A stretch of DNA of 64,000 nucleotides from the NCBI GenBank assembly GCA_963715815.1, contig OY970278.1:1426001-1490000 (forward strand). Direction: 5' to 3'. Both the position numbers and the translations under genes were made by a program. Shown in pieces: positions 15,752-24,964 of the stretch (position 1 is the stretch's first letter; the number at the start of each line of letters is the position of its first letter). A model generated the notes under the pieces. It was not told where the DNA came from. It saw nothing but the letters and a program-made list of their open reading frames with translations, and searched no databases. Source of the stretch: JAFAMS01 sp963715815 (GTDB taxonomy: Bacteria > Vulcanimicrobiota > Vulcanimicrobiia > Vulcanimicrobiales > Vulcanimicrobiaceae).

Positions 15752-16629
15752 TTCTGCGTCGCGATCAAGCGGTGCTCGTGCAGGGCATCACCGGAAAGCA
15801 AGCCTCATTTTGGACCGAGAAGATGCTCGCGTGCGGAACGAAGATCGTCGCCGGTTCGAGTCCGGGAAAAGGCGGGAACAGCGTCCTCGGCATTCCCGTG
15901 TACGATTCGGCGGTCGCCGCCGCTGCGGCGCACTCGATCGACTGCACGGTGCTCTTCACGCCACCGATGGCAACGAAGCTCGCGGTCTTTGACGCGCTCG
16001 AGGCTGGTATTCGCAATCTCGTAGTGCTGGCCGAGCACGTTCCGGTGCACGACGTCATGGAGTTCGTCGCAGCGGCAAAAGATGTTGGCGCGCTCCTCGT
16101 TGGTCCGAATACTGCGGGTGTCGTGACGCCGGGTGAATGCGCGGTCGGGATCATGCCCGGATTTGCGGAGAACATTTTTCAGCCGGGTTCGGTCGGCGTG
16201 ATCTCGCGCAGTGGCAGTCTCGGTACTCTGATCTGTCTCGATATCGTGCGCGCCGGCTTCGGCGAATCGGCGTTTCTCGGCATCGGTGGCGATCCGGTAC
16301 TCGGAACGACGACCGCGGACGCATTGCGTATATTCGACGGCGACGCGAAAACCGAAGCCGTCGTCATCGTCGGCGAGCTCGGCGGTACGATGGAAGAAGA
16401 GGCCGCCGAATACGCTGCGCAAACAAAGATGTCGTCGCGCAAGCCGATCGTCGCGTTCATTGCGGGACGCAGTGCGCCGCCTGGGCGCCGAATGGGACAT
16501 GCCGGCGCTATTGTCATAGGTTCGCGCGGAAGCGGCGAATCAAAAGTTCAGGCGCTGCGCGACGCAGGTGCAACGGTCCTTGACACACCATCCGACATAG
16601 GGTCGGTTCTTCGCAACGTTCTCTCGTGA
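15748..16629 (+). CDS. ADP-forming acyl-CoA ligase, alpha (SucD-like) subunit
   Basis: 293 residues; the ATG at 15748 overlaps the TGA of the beta subunit. VLVQGITGKQASFWTEKM starts the CoA-binding Rossmann domain, VGPNTAGVVTPGE and GVISRSGSLGT follow, and MGHAGAIV near residue 249 carries the histidine that is phosphorylated during catalysis in succinyl-CoA synthetase. It completes the ligase with the upstream gene. A good Shine-Dalgarno sequence for xsc (GAGAGGT) begins inside its stop region, so all these genes look like one transcript. Confidence 0.85.
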   Translation: MILRRDQAVLVQGITGKQASFWTEKMLACGTKIVAGSSPGKGGNSVLGIPVYDSAVAAAAAHSIDCTVLFTPPMATKLAVFDALEAGIRNLVVLAEHVPVHDVMEFVAAAKDVGALLVGPNTAGVVTPGECAVGIMPGFAENIFQPGSVGVISRSGSLGTLICLDIVRAGFGESAFLGIGGDPVLGTTTADALRIFDGDAKTEAVVIVGELGGTMEEEAAEYAAQTKMSSRKPIVAFIAGRSAPPGRRMGHAGAIVIGSRGSGESKVQALRDAGATVLDTPSDIGSVLRNVLS

Positions 16630-16641
16630 GAGGTAACTAGA

Positions 16642-18408
16642 ATGGCCATCGAAACTCGTCCTAAACCCGACGTAAAGACCGCGGATTATTCGCGGCCGCT
16701 CTCACGGATGACGCCCAGCGAAGCGTTCGTTGAAACGTTGCGTGCTGAAGGTGTGACGCTTGCGCCGGGAATCGTCGGATCGGCGTATATGGATGCGCTC
16801 GATCTCTTCCCGGCAGCCGGCATTCGCTTCTTACCGGTTGCACACGAACAAAATGCCATTCACATGGCGGACGGTTGGGGGCGGATGACGGGGCGACCGA
16901 CGATCGCGATTGCGCAAAACGGTCCCGGTATCACCAATTTCGTCACCGGTGTCGCGGCCGCGTATTGGGCGCATACGCCGATGGTCGTCGTGACGCCGTC
17001 GGTCGGTTCGGCGAGCACGGGTCTTGGCGGCTTCCAAGAAGCCGAGCAGATGTCGATTTTCTCCAAGATGACGAAGTGGCAAGTGCAGGTCAATCGGCCG
17101 GATCGCATGGCTGAGCTCCTGCGTCGCGCGTTCTATATTGCGAAGGCCGAAAACGGTCCGGTACAGATCGACATTCCGCGCGATTACTTCTACGGCGAAA
17201 TTGAAACCGAGATCTATCCGTCGCAGAGCCTCGAGCGCGGCCAAGGTCCGGACGACGCGCTCGAAGCCGCGGCCAGGATGCTCGTCGAGGCAAAGAATCC
17301 GCTAATCGTCTGCGGCGGCGGCGTCGTGCAAGCCGGCGGCGGCGATGAGGCGCGCGCACTGGCTGAGTTTTTGTGCGTGCCGGTCGCAAACTCGTATCTG
17401 CACAACGACTCGTTCCCGGCCAGTCACGAGCTGTCGGTCGGACCGCTCGGCTATTGCGGTTCGAAAGCTGCAATGCAGTTGATATCCGAAGCCGACGTCG
17501 TCCTCGCGCTCGGGTGTCGTCTCAACCCGTTCGGGACGACGCCGCAATACGGTTTTGACTACTGGCCGAAGAACGCTAAGATCATTCAGATCGATGCCGA
17601 TGCTCGCACACTCGGCTTGACGAAGAAAATCGCAATCGGTATCTGCGCCGACGCAAAGGCTGCCGCGGGACGGCTCCTCGAGCACGCGCGTAACCTGGAC
17701 GGCGGACGCCGCCGCAACGAGGCGACGCTCAAGAAGATTGCGGACGCAAAGAAATCTTGGACCGATGAACTCGCGAAGCTCTCGGCAAAGACCGGCGAGC
17801 CGATCAGTCCGCGTCACGCGCTCAAGCTCGTTACCGAAGCGCTTCCGAAAGATTGCGTCGTCACGACCGACATCGGCAACATCTCGTCGGTTTCGAACAG
17901 TTATCTGCGGTTTGAGAATCCGCGCCGTTTCCTAGCCGCGATGAGCTTCGGAAACTGCGGATACTCGTATCCAACGGCACTCGGCGCGAAGCTCGCGCGT
18001 CCTGATTTGCCGGTTGTCGCATTCGTTGGCGACGGCGCATGGGGCATGAGTCTCGCCGAAGTGATGACCGCGGTTCGCGAAAATATCGGCGTCGTTGCTA
18101 TCGTTTGGAACAACGCGCAGTGGGGCGCGGAGAAAAAGAACCAAGTCGACTACTACGGTGACCGCTTCGTCGGCACCAATCTGAAGAATCCCGACTTCGC
18201 CGAGGTTGCGCGTGCGATGGGTGCGCAGGGCATTAAGGTGGATAAGGCGTCGGAGATCGGCAATGCGGTGAAAACGGCGGTTGACAGTGGAAAGCCGACC
18301 GTCATCAATCTCATGGTCGACTCCGTCGAGCTTGCCGAACCGTTCCGGCGCGATGCGCTCAAGAAGCCCGTTCGTATGCTCGATGTCTATAAACACCTTA
18401 CGGGCTGA
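16642..18408 (+). CDS. xsc: Sulfoacetaldehyde acetyltransferase
   Basis: 588 residues, the family's usual length. It is a thiamine-diphosphate enzyme: Glu69 in VAHEQNAIHMADG activates the cofactor, and GDG (463-465) to NN (490-491) binds its diphosphate through magnesium. GIVGSAYMDALDLFPAAGI, AAAYWAHTPMVVVTP and FQEAEQMSIFSKMTKWQ are segments that I associate specifically with Xsc rather than acetolactate synthase or oxalyl-CoA decarboxylase. It turns sulfoacetaldehyde and phosphate into acetyl phosphate and sulfite in the cytoplasm. It lies between the CoA ligase and pta, which takes up the acetyl phosphate. Shine-Dalgarno GAGAGGT precedes the ATG. Confidence 0.95.
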   Translation: MAIETRPKPDVKTADYSRPLSRMTPSEAFVETLRAEGVTLAPGIVGSAYMDALDLFPAAGIRFLPVAHEQNAIHMADGWGRMTGRPTIAIAQNGPGITNFVTGVAAAYWAHTPMVVVTPSVGSASTGLGGFQEAEQMSIFSKMTKWQVQVNRPDRMAELLRRAFYIAKAENGPVQIDIPRDYFYGEIETEIYPSQSLERGQGPDDALEAAARMLVEAKNPLIVCGGGVVQAGGGDEARALAEFLCVPVANSYLHNDSFPASHELSVGPLGYCGSKAAMQLISEADVVLALGCRLNPFGTTPQYGFDYWPKNAKIIQIDADARTLGLTKKIAIGICADAKAAAGRLLEHARNLDGGRRRNEATLKKIADAKKSWTDELAKLSAKTGEPISPRHALKLVTEALPKDCVVTTDIGNISSVSNSYLRFENPRRFLAAMSFGNCGYSYPTALGAKLARPDLPVVAFVGDGAWGMSLAEVMTAVRENIGVVAIVWNNAQWGAEKKNQVDYYGDRFVGTNLKNPDFAEVARAMGAQGIKVDKASEIGNAVKTAVDSGKPTVINLMVDSVELAEPFRRDALKKPVRMLDVYKHLTG

Positions 18409-19321
18409 GTTCGGACATCTCGAAAACATGATGGCAGCCGTGCGCGCACGTAAGCGTCCGCGCACGGTTGCGGTCGTTCAACCGGTCAGCAGCTACGCGC
18501 TCGGCGCCGTACTGCGGGCGGCGGAGGAAGGCTTCGTCCGTCCATTGCTCGTCGGCGATGAGAAGCGTATTCGCAAGCTCGCCTCGAGCGAAGGCATGAC
18601 TCTTGATCGTGCGCGGATTGTTGATGCGTCTTCTGATGCGCAAGCTGCTGAGCATGCCGTTGCGCTCGTTCGCAGCGGCGACGCTGAGATGTTGATGAAG
18701 GGTCACATTCACACCGACGAGTTTCTGCGCCCGACGCTTAACCGCGAAAGCGGCCTGCGTACGGATCGGACGATGACACACATCTTCGTCTGCTATTTAC
18801 CGCAGCATATTTATCCGAAAGCATTGCTCGTGACCGACGCGGCATTCAACATAGCGCCGAACTTGGCCGCGAAACGCGCGATCGTCGAAAACGCAATCGC
18901 TCTCGCGCACGCGCTCGGCGTGGAGACGCCCAAGGTTGCCGTTTTGGCGGCAACGGAGGAAGTAAATTCTGCGATGCCGGCGACAGTCGACGCGCGCGCG
19001 TTGCGAGACATGAATCGTAGCGGCGAGATCACGGGCGCCATCGTCGACGGCCCGTTTGCGTTCGACAATGCGCTCTCTGCCGAGGCTGCGAAGATGAAGG
19101 GGATCGATTCACCGGTCTGCGGTGACCCAGATATTCTGATCGTGCCGACGATCGAAGCCGGTAACATGCTCTATAAGGAAATGGTGCACTTCTGCTGCGC
19201 GATCACGCCGGGGATCGTCCTCGGCGCTGCAGCGCCGATTCTCCTTACGTCGCGTGCCGATCCGCTGGAAGCGCGGATTGCATCCTGCGCTCTCGCGGCA
19301 ACCTATTTGGACGCCGCGTGA
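18383..19321 (+). CDS. pta: Phosphate acetyltransferase (short, PTA_PTB type)
   Basis: 312 residues from the ATG at 18383, which overlaps xsc by 26 bases; a later ATG at 18428 would lose the conserved AEFGHLENMMAAVRA lead-in. TVAVVQPVSSYALGAVLRAA and PLLVGD open the substrate domain; LMKGHIHTDEFLR, DAAFNIAPNLAAKRAIVENA and GPFAFDNALS are family motifs. It moves the acetyl group from acetyl phosphate to CoA, giving acetyl-CoA for the central pathways. Phosphate butyryltransferases look similar, but the overlap with xsc, whose product is acetyl phosphate, settles the role. Confidence 0.92.
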   Translation: MSINTLRAEFGHLENMMAAVRARKRPRTVAVVQPVSSYALGAVLRAAEEGFVRPLLVGDEKRIRKLASSEGMTLDRARIVDASSDAQAAEHAVALVRSGDAEMLMKGHIHTDEFLRPTLNRESGLRTDRTMTHIFVCYLPQHIYPKALLVTDAAFNIAPNLAAKRAIVENAIALAHALGVETPKVAVLAATEEVNSAMPATVDARALRDMNRSGEITGAIVDGPFAFDNALSAEAAKMKGIDSPVCGDPDILIVPTIEAGNMLYKEMVHFCCAITPGIVLGAAAPILLTSRADPLEARIASCALAATYLDAA

Positions 19322-20580
19322 TTTCGCAGGCCGACGAAACACTCGCCTTCGGTCCGATTCCCTCGCTGCGCAAAACCTTGCGCGATGGTGTGTTTTCACC
19401 GGTCGAGCTTGTCGAGCTGGTTCTCGCGCGGATCGAGCGCGACGAGCCGCGACTGACGGCGTGGGTGGAGATCGCTCGCGATTCCGCGCTCAGTGCTGCC
19501 CGCAAAGCCGATGTGAACGCACCGCTTGGCGGAATCCCCTTCGGCGTCAAGGACGTCATCGACGTTCGCGATATGCCGACGCGCTTTGGTGCGAATATCG
19601 AATTGCCGCCTCCGCAGCTCGATGCGTGGTGCGTTGCGGCTGTGCGGCGTGCCGGCGCGATTCCGCTCGGGAAGCTGCATACGACGCCCTTTGCCTATGC
19701 CGATCCGGCGCCGACGAAGAATGCGATTGATCCCACGCGTTCGCCCGGCGGATCGAGCTCGGGAAGCGGAGCTGCGGTCGGCGCACATCAGATTCCATTT
19801 GCATTCGGAACGCAAACCGGCGGCTCGACGCTCCGTCCAGCGGCGTACAACGGCGTCGCCGGATTCAAGCCGACCTTCAGCGCGATTCCGACGACCGGAG
19901 TCTCGATGCTCGCGCCGACGTTTGATACTATCGGCATCATCGCGCGGACGGCGAGCGACGTGGCGGAGGTCTTCGCTGCTTTCTACCCCGGCGCGCTCGA
20001 TGCCGCGCCGCTACGTGCCGCGCGCATCATCGATGCGCTCGACTATCGCACGGATATTTCCGGTCCGCAGGTTTGCGCCGCGATCGATCGCGCACTCGAG
20101 ACACTCGTCGCGGCGGGCGCTACACGCGTGAAACGCGCTCTACCGTCCACAGTCGAGCAGGTTGAAGAAAACTGGCACGCGATCGCCGCGTATGAAGCAT
20201 CCGCGGTGTTGCCGCCGCTGGTCGAGCAAGTCACAGGGTATCCGCGAGTTGAGAAACTGCTCGTCGAAGGGCTCGCAATCGATGCGGCCTGCTACCGAAA
20301 GGCACGTGATGTGCGTTCACAGATCGTGGGCGAGCTCGCGGCACTTCTCAATGAGGGTGATGTCGTTGCCTTGCCGACAGCAGGCGAGGTGCCGAAGTTC
20401 GGCTCCATGGGCGATGCGCATTTCTTACGACCGTGGTCGCTTGGCGGTTTTCCGTCGATCTCAATTCCGGTCGGCTTCGATACAACAGGTTTGCCGATTG
20501 GTATGCAGCTCGTTGCAAAACGTGGCGACGACCTCATGCTGCTGGCCATTGCGCGCTGGGCCGAGAACCAACTAACGTGA
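19318..20580 (+). CDS. Amidase signature family hydrolase
   Basis: 420 residues from a GTG overlapping the pta stop (GTGA). The Ser-cisSer-Lys triad is complete: Lys78 in GIPFGVKDVID, the serine run in GGSSSGSG (146-150) and the nucleophile Ser170 in TGGSTLRPAA. The family cuts amide bonds of varied small molecules in the cytoplasm. No GatA-type partners (GatB, GatC) are nearby, so tRNA amidation is unlikely. Its overlap with pta upstream and with an ABC ATPase gene downstream ties it to import and sulfonate use. It may release the acid or amine that feeds the pathway; the substrate is unknown. Confidence 0.88.
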   Translation: MISQADETLAFGPIPSLRKTLRDGVFSPVELVELVLARIERDEPRLTAWVEIARDSALSAARKADVNAPLGGIPFGVKDVIDVRDMPTRFGANIELPPPQLDAWCVAAVRRAGAIPLGKLHTTPFAYADPAPTKNAIDPTRSPGGSSSGSGAAVGAHQIPFAFGTQTGGSTLRPAAYNGVAGFKPTFSAIPTTGVSMLAPTFDTIGIIARTASDVAEVFAAFYPGALDAAPLRAARIIDALDYRTDISGPQVCAAIDRALETLVAAGATRVKRALPSTVEQVEENWHAIAAYEASAVLPPLVEQVTGYPRVEKLLVEGLAIDAACYRKARDVRSQIVGELAALLNEGDVVALPTAGEVPKFGSMGDAHFLRPWSLGGFPSISIPVGFDTTGLPIGMQLVAKRGDDLMLLAIARWAENQLT

Positions 20581-21350
20581 GCCTGATTCAAGTCGAAGAC
20601 GTCGAGAAGCGCTTCGACTCGAACGTCGTGTTACGCGGCGTCAATCTACAGGTCGAGCGCGGCGAGGTTCTCGTCGTCATCGGCCCCAGTGGCGGCGGCA
20701 AGAGCACGCTCTTGCGTTGCATCAATTTGCTGGAGCCAATTCAGCGCGGCCGAATCATCGTCGACGGGCAAGTCATCACGGATCCGGGCGTCAACGTCAA
20801 CGCCGTCCGGCGCCAAGTCGGGATGGTCTTCCAGCACTTCAATCTTTTCCCGCACCTGCGGGTCATCGACAATCTCACCCTCGCGCCGACCCAAGCGCTA
20901 CACCAGCCAAAATCCGAAGCGAACGATCGCGGTCGGGCGCTGCTCGAACGCGTCGGCTTGGGCGGCAAGGCCGATAGCTATCCGCATCAGCTTTCGGGAG
21001 GCCAGCAACAACGCGTCGCCATTGCCCGTGCTTTGATGATGGATCCGCGCGTAATGCTTTTCGATGAGGTTACGTCCGCACTCGATCCCGAGCTCGTCGG
21101 CGACGTCCTCGAAGTCATGCGCGATCTCGCGGTATCGGGGATGACGATGATCGTCGTGACGCACGAGATGCAGTTCGCACGCGAAGTCGGCGATCGACTC
21201 GTCTTGATGGCCGAAGGCGTGGTGGTTGAAGAGGGTAAGCCGCGCGACATGCTCGATCGGCCGCAGCACGAGCGAACGCGTCAATTCTTACGTCGGTTAC
21301 TGCGTTTTCACGATGCGGAGGGCGCTCCGCTCAGTCAAGGAGGCACATGA
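20577..21350 (+). CDS. Polar amino-acid-type ABC transporter ATPase
   Basis: 257 residues from a GTG at 20577 that overlaps the amidase stop (GTGA). GPSGGGKSTLLRCINLLE is Walker A, GMVFQHFNLFPHL the Q-loop, LSGGQQQRVAIARAL the signature and MLFDEVTSALDPELVGDVLE Walker B, exactly the GlnQ/HisP/ArtP pattern. It energises the importer made by the next three genes. It is almost identical in plan to the second such ATPase at 32560-33330, but the two systems serve different operons. Confidence 0.93.
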   Translation: MSLIQVEDVEKRFDSNVVLRGVNLQVERGEVLVVIGPSGGGKSTLLRCINLLEPIQRGRIIVDGQVITDPGVNVNAVRRQVGMVFQHFNLFPHLRVIDNLTLAPTQALHQPKSEANDRGRALLERVGLGGKADSYPHQLSGGQQQRVAIARALMMDPRVMLFDEVTSALDPELVGDVLEVMRDLAVSGMTMIVVTHEMQFAREVGDRLVLMAEGVVVEEGKPRDMLDRPQHERTRQFLRRLLRFHDAEGAPLSQGGT

Positions 21351-22213
21351 GAAAGCTATTTTGGTTGCTCGCAATTCCACTATTGCTCGTGTCGGTCTCG
21401 GCGGGCTCGAGTGCGGCTCCGACGAAGATCTCGGTTGGGGTTCCAGCTGAACTCAGAGCCAAAGGCGTGCTTACGGTCGGAGTCAAGTGCGACTACCCGC
21501 CCTTCGGCTATGTCGACGCCAGCGGCAACACGGTCGGCTACGACGTCGACTTCGCCCGTCAGCTCGCGCAGCTTGCACTCGGCAATCCGAATGCCGTTCA
21601 AACTCAGTGCGTCTCGAGCGCAGACCGGATTCCATACCTCACGACGCACCGCGTGGACGTCGTTATCGCGACCCTCGGCTACAATGCGGATCGCGCACGC
21701 GTGATCGCGTTCTCGAAACCGTACTTTTCGCAAACCGGTCGCGTCATCGTCACCAAAGCGTCCGGAATCAGCGCCGTGAAAGACTTTGCTGGGAAGACCG
21801 TTCTCACGCTCAAGGGAACGCCGTACGGTAAGTGGTTCAACGATTGCCTTCCGAGCGCAAAGATCACGGAATACGATACGACGAGCCAAGCACTTATTGC
21901 GCTCAAAGAAGGGCGCGGCGCCGGATATGCGGACGACGATACGCTGCTGATCGGACTCGCCGGAAAAGATCCCTCACTGACTGTTGTTGGCTCGCTCTAC
22001 TCGAGCAAGTATGGCGTCGGGATGCGTCTCGACGATGACGCGATGATCAAATGGGTTGACGCTGCGATCACGCAACTGCAATCCCAAGACTTCTTTTTCA
22101 GTCAGTTCAAGAAGTGGGTGCCGGACAAACATCTCCAGGATCTCTTCTCGGAGTCGATGCCGCGACCGGGGCACGATCTCACATATCCGGCGGGCCCCGT
22201 CGTTCACTGCTAG
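21347..22213 (+). CDS. Polar amino-acid-type ABC substrate-binding protein
   Basis: 288 residues with an N-terminal signal peptide (about 1-23, cleaved near SSAA). GVLTVGVKCDYPPFGYVDAS, GYDVDFARQLAQ, DVVIATLGYNADRARVIAFS and LKGTPYGKWF are bacterial extracellular solute-binding family 3 motifs. It captures the ligand outside the inner membrane for the ATPase and permeases around it; ATG overlaps the ATPase stop. The family binds polar amino acids, opines and related amides. Given the amidase and PLP enzyme in the same operon, an amino acid, amine or amide is likely. Confidence 0.92.
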   Translation: MRKLFWLLAIPLLLVSVSAGSSAAPTKISVGVPAELRAKGVLTVGVKCDYPPFGYVDASGNTVGYDVDFARQLAQLALGNPNAVQTQCVSSADRIPYLTTHRVDVVIATLGYNADRARVIAFSKPYFSQTGRVIVTKASGISAVKDFAGKTVLTLKGTPYGKWFNDCLPSAKITEYDTTSQALIALKEGRGAGYADDDTLLIGLAGKDPSLTVVGSLYSSKYGVGMRLDDDAMIKWVDAAITQLQSQDFFFSQFKKWVPDKHLQDLFSESMPRPGHDLTYPAGPVVHC

Positions 22214-22219
22214 ACGCGG

Positions 22220-22894
22220 ATGAGCGGCTACACGTTCGATCCAGCGATCATCTGGCAGAACCTGCCCAATCTTTTGGGCGGACTGCTGTTGACGTTGGAG
22301 GTGAGCCTGATCGGCATCATCGGCGCGCTCGCGATCGGTATCGTGGGCGGTGCCGTTCGAACCTTTGAGCTGCCCGTTTTCAGCGGCATCGTTCGGGTGT
22401 ACGTGGAGTTCATCCGGAACACGCCATTTCTCGTGCAGCTCTTTTTTCTGTACTTCGCGTTGCCCGAGCTGGGGTTACGGTTGAGCGGCTTCACCGTCGC
22501 GTGTGTGACGCTGATGATTCACGGCGGATCGTACAACGTCGAGAACTTTCGCGCCGGCTTCACGTCAACGGCGGCGGGCTTTCGCGAAGGCGCGCGCGCA
22601 CTTGGGCTTTCGGGCTGGCAATCCTTTCGTTACGTGACCCTTCCAATCGGCGTACGCACGGCGATGCCGTCGGTTACGAACACCTGCATCTCCGTGCTCA
22701 AGGGGTCATCGTTGATGGTGGCGATCGGCTTTCCTGAACTAACCGATCGCGCGGTCTCGATCGTCGGTCAAACGTTTCGCGTCTACGAGATGTTCCTTAC
22801 GATCGCCGTCATCTATCTAATCGTCGTGTGGGCGCTCTCCATCGTGATGCATTGGGCTGAGCGCCGGATGGCGATACCGGGGTTCGGGATTTGA
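22220..22894 (+). CDS. Polar amino-acid-type ABC permease 1
   Basis: 224 residues, about five membrane segments. GGLLLTLEVSLIGIIGALAIG, YVEFIRNTPFLVQLFFLYFALP and GARALGLSGWQSFRYVTLPI are the standard HisM/GlnP-type features (the EAA loop meets the ATPase). It pairs with permease 2, whose TTG start overlaps its stop. It begins 6 bases after the binding-protein gene. Confidence 0.92.
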   Translation: MSGYTFDPAIIWQNLPNLLGGLLLTLEVSLIGIIGALAIGIVGGAVRTFELPVFSGIVRVYVEFIRNTPFLVQLFFLYFALPELGLRLSGFTVACVTLMIHGGSYNVENFRAGFTSTAAGFREGARALGLSGWQSFRYVTLPIGVRTAMPSVTNTCISVLKGSSLMVAIGFPELTDRAVSIVGQTFRVYEMFLTIAVIYLIVVWALSIVMHWAERRMAIPGFGI

Positions 22895-23553
22895 GCGTCG
22901 ACTGGGTGGGCCCCGTCGCCTCGTACATGCTGGGCGGGTTGCGCACGACGATAGCGCTGTGCGCCATCACCGTGGTTGCGAGCACGCTCGTCGGGATCGT
23001 GCTCGGAACGCTGAGCATGATTCGTTCGCTTCCACTTGAGCTCGCATTGCGCGCTCACATCGAATTTTGGCGCGGGCTCCCCACGGTCGTGTCGCTGTTC
23101 TTCATTTTCTTTGCCCTGCCGACCGTGCACGTTTACGTGAACGCATTTTTCGCGGCAGCCGTCGGCCTCACGTTGTGGGCCAGCGCGAACATCGCCGAGA
23201 TCGTGCGCGGCGCGATCGCTTCGATTCCTCGCGAGCAATTCACAGCCGGTGCTGCTCTCGGTCTCGGTTGGCTGAGCGTGATGCGTCTGATCATCTTGCC
23301 GCAGGCGTTGCGTCGCATGATTCCGCCGCTCGTCGGCATGCTAGCCAATCTCATCCAGACTACGACGCTGGCAGCGGTGATCGGCGTGCTCGACGTCCTT
23401 GAAGCCGGCAAACAATCCGTCGAGCGCTTGACGCTGCAAACCGGCAATCCGCACGCGATCGAAGTCTATGCGGCAATCCTCGTTGTCTTTTTTGCAATCT
23501 GCTTTCCGATCTCTCAATTCGCAAACTCCCTCGAGAAACGTCTCGTCGTCTAA
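22891..23553 (+). CDS. Polar amino-acid-type ABC permease 2
   Basis: 220 residues from a TTG overlapping the upstream stop (TTGA). IEFWRGLPTVVSLFFIFFALP, GAIASIPREQFTAGAALGLG and MRLIILPQALRRMIPP mark it as the second half of the membrane channel. The next gene, a PLP enzyme, starts 14 bases later behind an AAGGA Shine-Dalgarno sequence, so it belongs to the same operon. Confidence 0.92.
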   Translation: MSVDWVGPVASYMLGGLRTTIALCAITVVASTLVGIVLGTLSMIRSLPLELALRAHIEFWRGLPTVVSLFFIFFALPTVHVYVNAFFAAAVGLTLWASANIAEIVRGAIASIPREQFTAGAALGLGWLSVMRLIILPQALRRMIPPLVGMLANLIQTTTLAAVIGVLDVLEAGKQSVERLTLQTGNPHAIEVYAAILVVFFAICFPISQFANSLEKRLVV

Positions 23554-23567
23554 ATAAGGATAGATAC

Positions 23568-24890
23568 ATGCTTACCGATAGCCCCGCGAAGACTCTTCCC
23601 GAAGCCGAGCTGCGCGAGCTCGCACAAAAATACTCATTGGCGCACCGTCCGGATCGTTCGCCCAAAGAAGCGCCGATCTTGAGCAAAGCAAAGGGCTCGG
23701 TCGTCACGGACATCAACGGCAAAGAGTATCTCGATTTTAATTCGGGCGAGATGTGTGCGGCACTCGGACACAACCATCCGCGAATCGCGGCTGCGGTCGC
23801 AGAGGCTGCGCAGACGATAAGCAACTCGAGCAACACGTTTTACAGCGTTTACGAGATCATGCTGGCGGCAAAGATCGGTCAGATGTCGCCCGAGCCGCTG
23901 AAGAAGAGCGTTTTCCACGGCTCAGGCTGCGAATCGATCGAGGCCGCGATGACGATGTCGAAGAAGGCCACCGACGGTTACGAAATCATGAGCCCGCACG
24001 CGAGCTATCACGGACTCTCGGAAGTTCCGCGTTCGGTAACGCACGCCGGTTGGCGCAATAAGATCGGTCCTTTTGCTCCGGGTTCGTACGCGATGTTCGC
24101 GCCATATTGCTACCGGTGCCCGATCAATAAGACATTCCCGGATTGCAAACTTGCGTGCGTCGATGCCAGCTTCGAGCTTTTCGACGCCGAATCGACCGGA
24201 CATCAAGCCGCGGTAATTACGGAGCCGCTGTTCAGTGCGGGCGGAGTCATCTCGCCGCCGGCCGGTTGGCTGAAACGCGTCGAAGAGAAGTGCGATGAGC
24301 GCGGGATGTTGCTCATCATGGACGAGGCGCAGACGGGTTTGGGCAAGCTCGGTTCGACGTACGCGTTTCAGCAAGAAGAAGGCAACGTCACGCCTGATAT
24401 CGTCGCGATCTCGAAACACTTCGGCGGCGGTATCACGATCAGTGCGGTGATTACCTCTGAAGACATCGAGCAGCGTTTAAGGAAGAATGGCTATCAGATC
24501 AACCACTCGCATGACGCCGACCCTCTCGCATGCCGGGCCGGAATCGAGAGTCTGCAGATCATCGAAGACGAAAAGCTGGGAGAGCGCGCCAAGGACATCG
24601 AGCGCTACTTTCAAGCGCACCTTCGGAAGCTGCAAGACGAGTTCGAATCGATCGGCGACGTCCGCGGGAAGGGCTTGATCCATGGCATCGAGTTCGTGAA
24701 GGACCGCGGGACGAAAGAACCGTGGTTTGCGGTCGGAGACAAACTGCGTAGGACCTGCTTAGCGAACGGTCTGTACTTCACGCTCCGGCGAAATGGGTCG
24801 GTATTGCGCTTTGTCCCGCCGTTCTCGACGTCGAATGCCCAGCTCGATCAGGCCGCAGAAATCTTGCGGGACGCAATCAAGGCGCTCTAG
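23568..24890 (+). CDS. Class III PLP-dependent enzyme, dialkylglycine decarboxylase/aminotransferase type
   Basis: 440 residues. The PLP lysine is Lys283 in VAISKHFGGGI; MDEAQTGLG holds the cofactor aspartate; GSGCESIEAAMTMSKKAT is the phosphate-binding region. The C-terminal segment GDVRGKGLIHGIEFVKDRGT resembles 2,2-dialkylglycine decarboxylase closely. A cysteine-rich loop (YCYRCPINKTFPDCKLAC) is found in a subset of class III aminotransferases. Decarboxylation-coupled or simple transamination is possible. In this operon it may transaminate an imported amino compound; taurine transamination to sulfoacetaldehyde would join directly to Xsc, but the sequence does not resemble taurine-pyruvate aminotransferase in particular. 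Confidence 0.85.
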   Translation: MLTDSPAKTLPEAELRELAQKYSLAHRPDRSPKEAPILSKAKGSVVTDINGKEYLDFNSGEMCAALGHNHPRIAAAVAEAAQTISNSSNTFYSVYEIMLAAKIGQMSPEPLKKSVFHGSGCESIEAAMTMSKKATDGYEIMSPHASYHGLSEVPRSVTHAGWRNKIGPFAPGSYAMFAPYCYRCPINKTFPDCKLACVDASFELFDAESTGHQAAVITEPLFSAGGVISPPAGWLKRVEEKCDERGMLLIMDEAQTGLGKLGSTYAFQQEEGNVTPDIVAISKHFGGGITISAVITSEDIEQRLRKNGYQINHSHDADPLACRAGIESLQIIEDEKLGERAKDIERYFQAHLRKLQDEFESIGDVRGKGLIHGIEFVKDRGTKEPWFAVGDKLRRTCLANGLYFTLRRNGSVLRFVPPFSTSNAQLDQAAEILRDAIKAL

Positions 24891-24964
24891 AAACCACGGC
24901 GCCGAAGCAGGCTTTGCGGGCGCGAAGTTTTCCGGCCGGACCATGTGCGGCCTAGGAGGTGTTT

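Noticed and set aside
16642..18408. Reading the ThDP enzyme as acetolactate synthase or oxalyl-CoA decarboxylase (with the CoA-transferase and a formate dehydrogenase it would make an oxalate pathway)
   Set aside because: Xsc-type segments (GIVGSAYMDALDLF, FSKMTKWQ) and the overlapping pta fit sulfoacetaldehyde acetyltransferase; no oxalate-specific gene is present.
24931..24940. TCCGGCCGGA palindrome before the Liv-type binding-protein gene
   Set aside because: Only 10 bases and GC-only, expected by chance in DNA of this composition.
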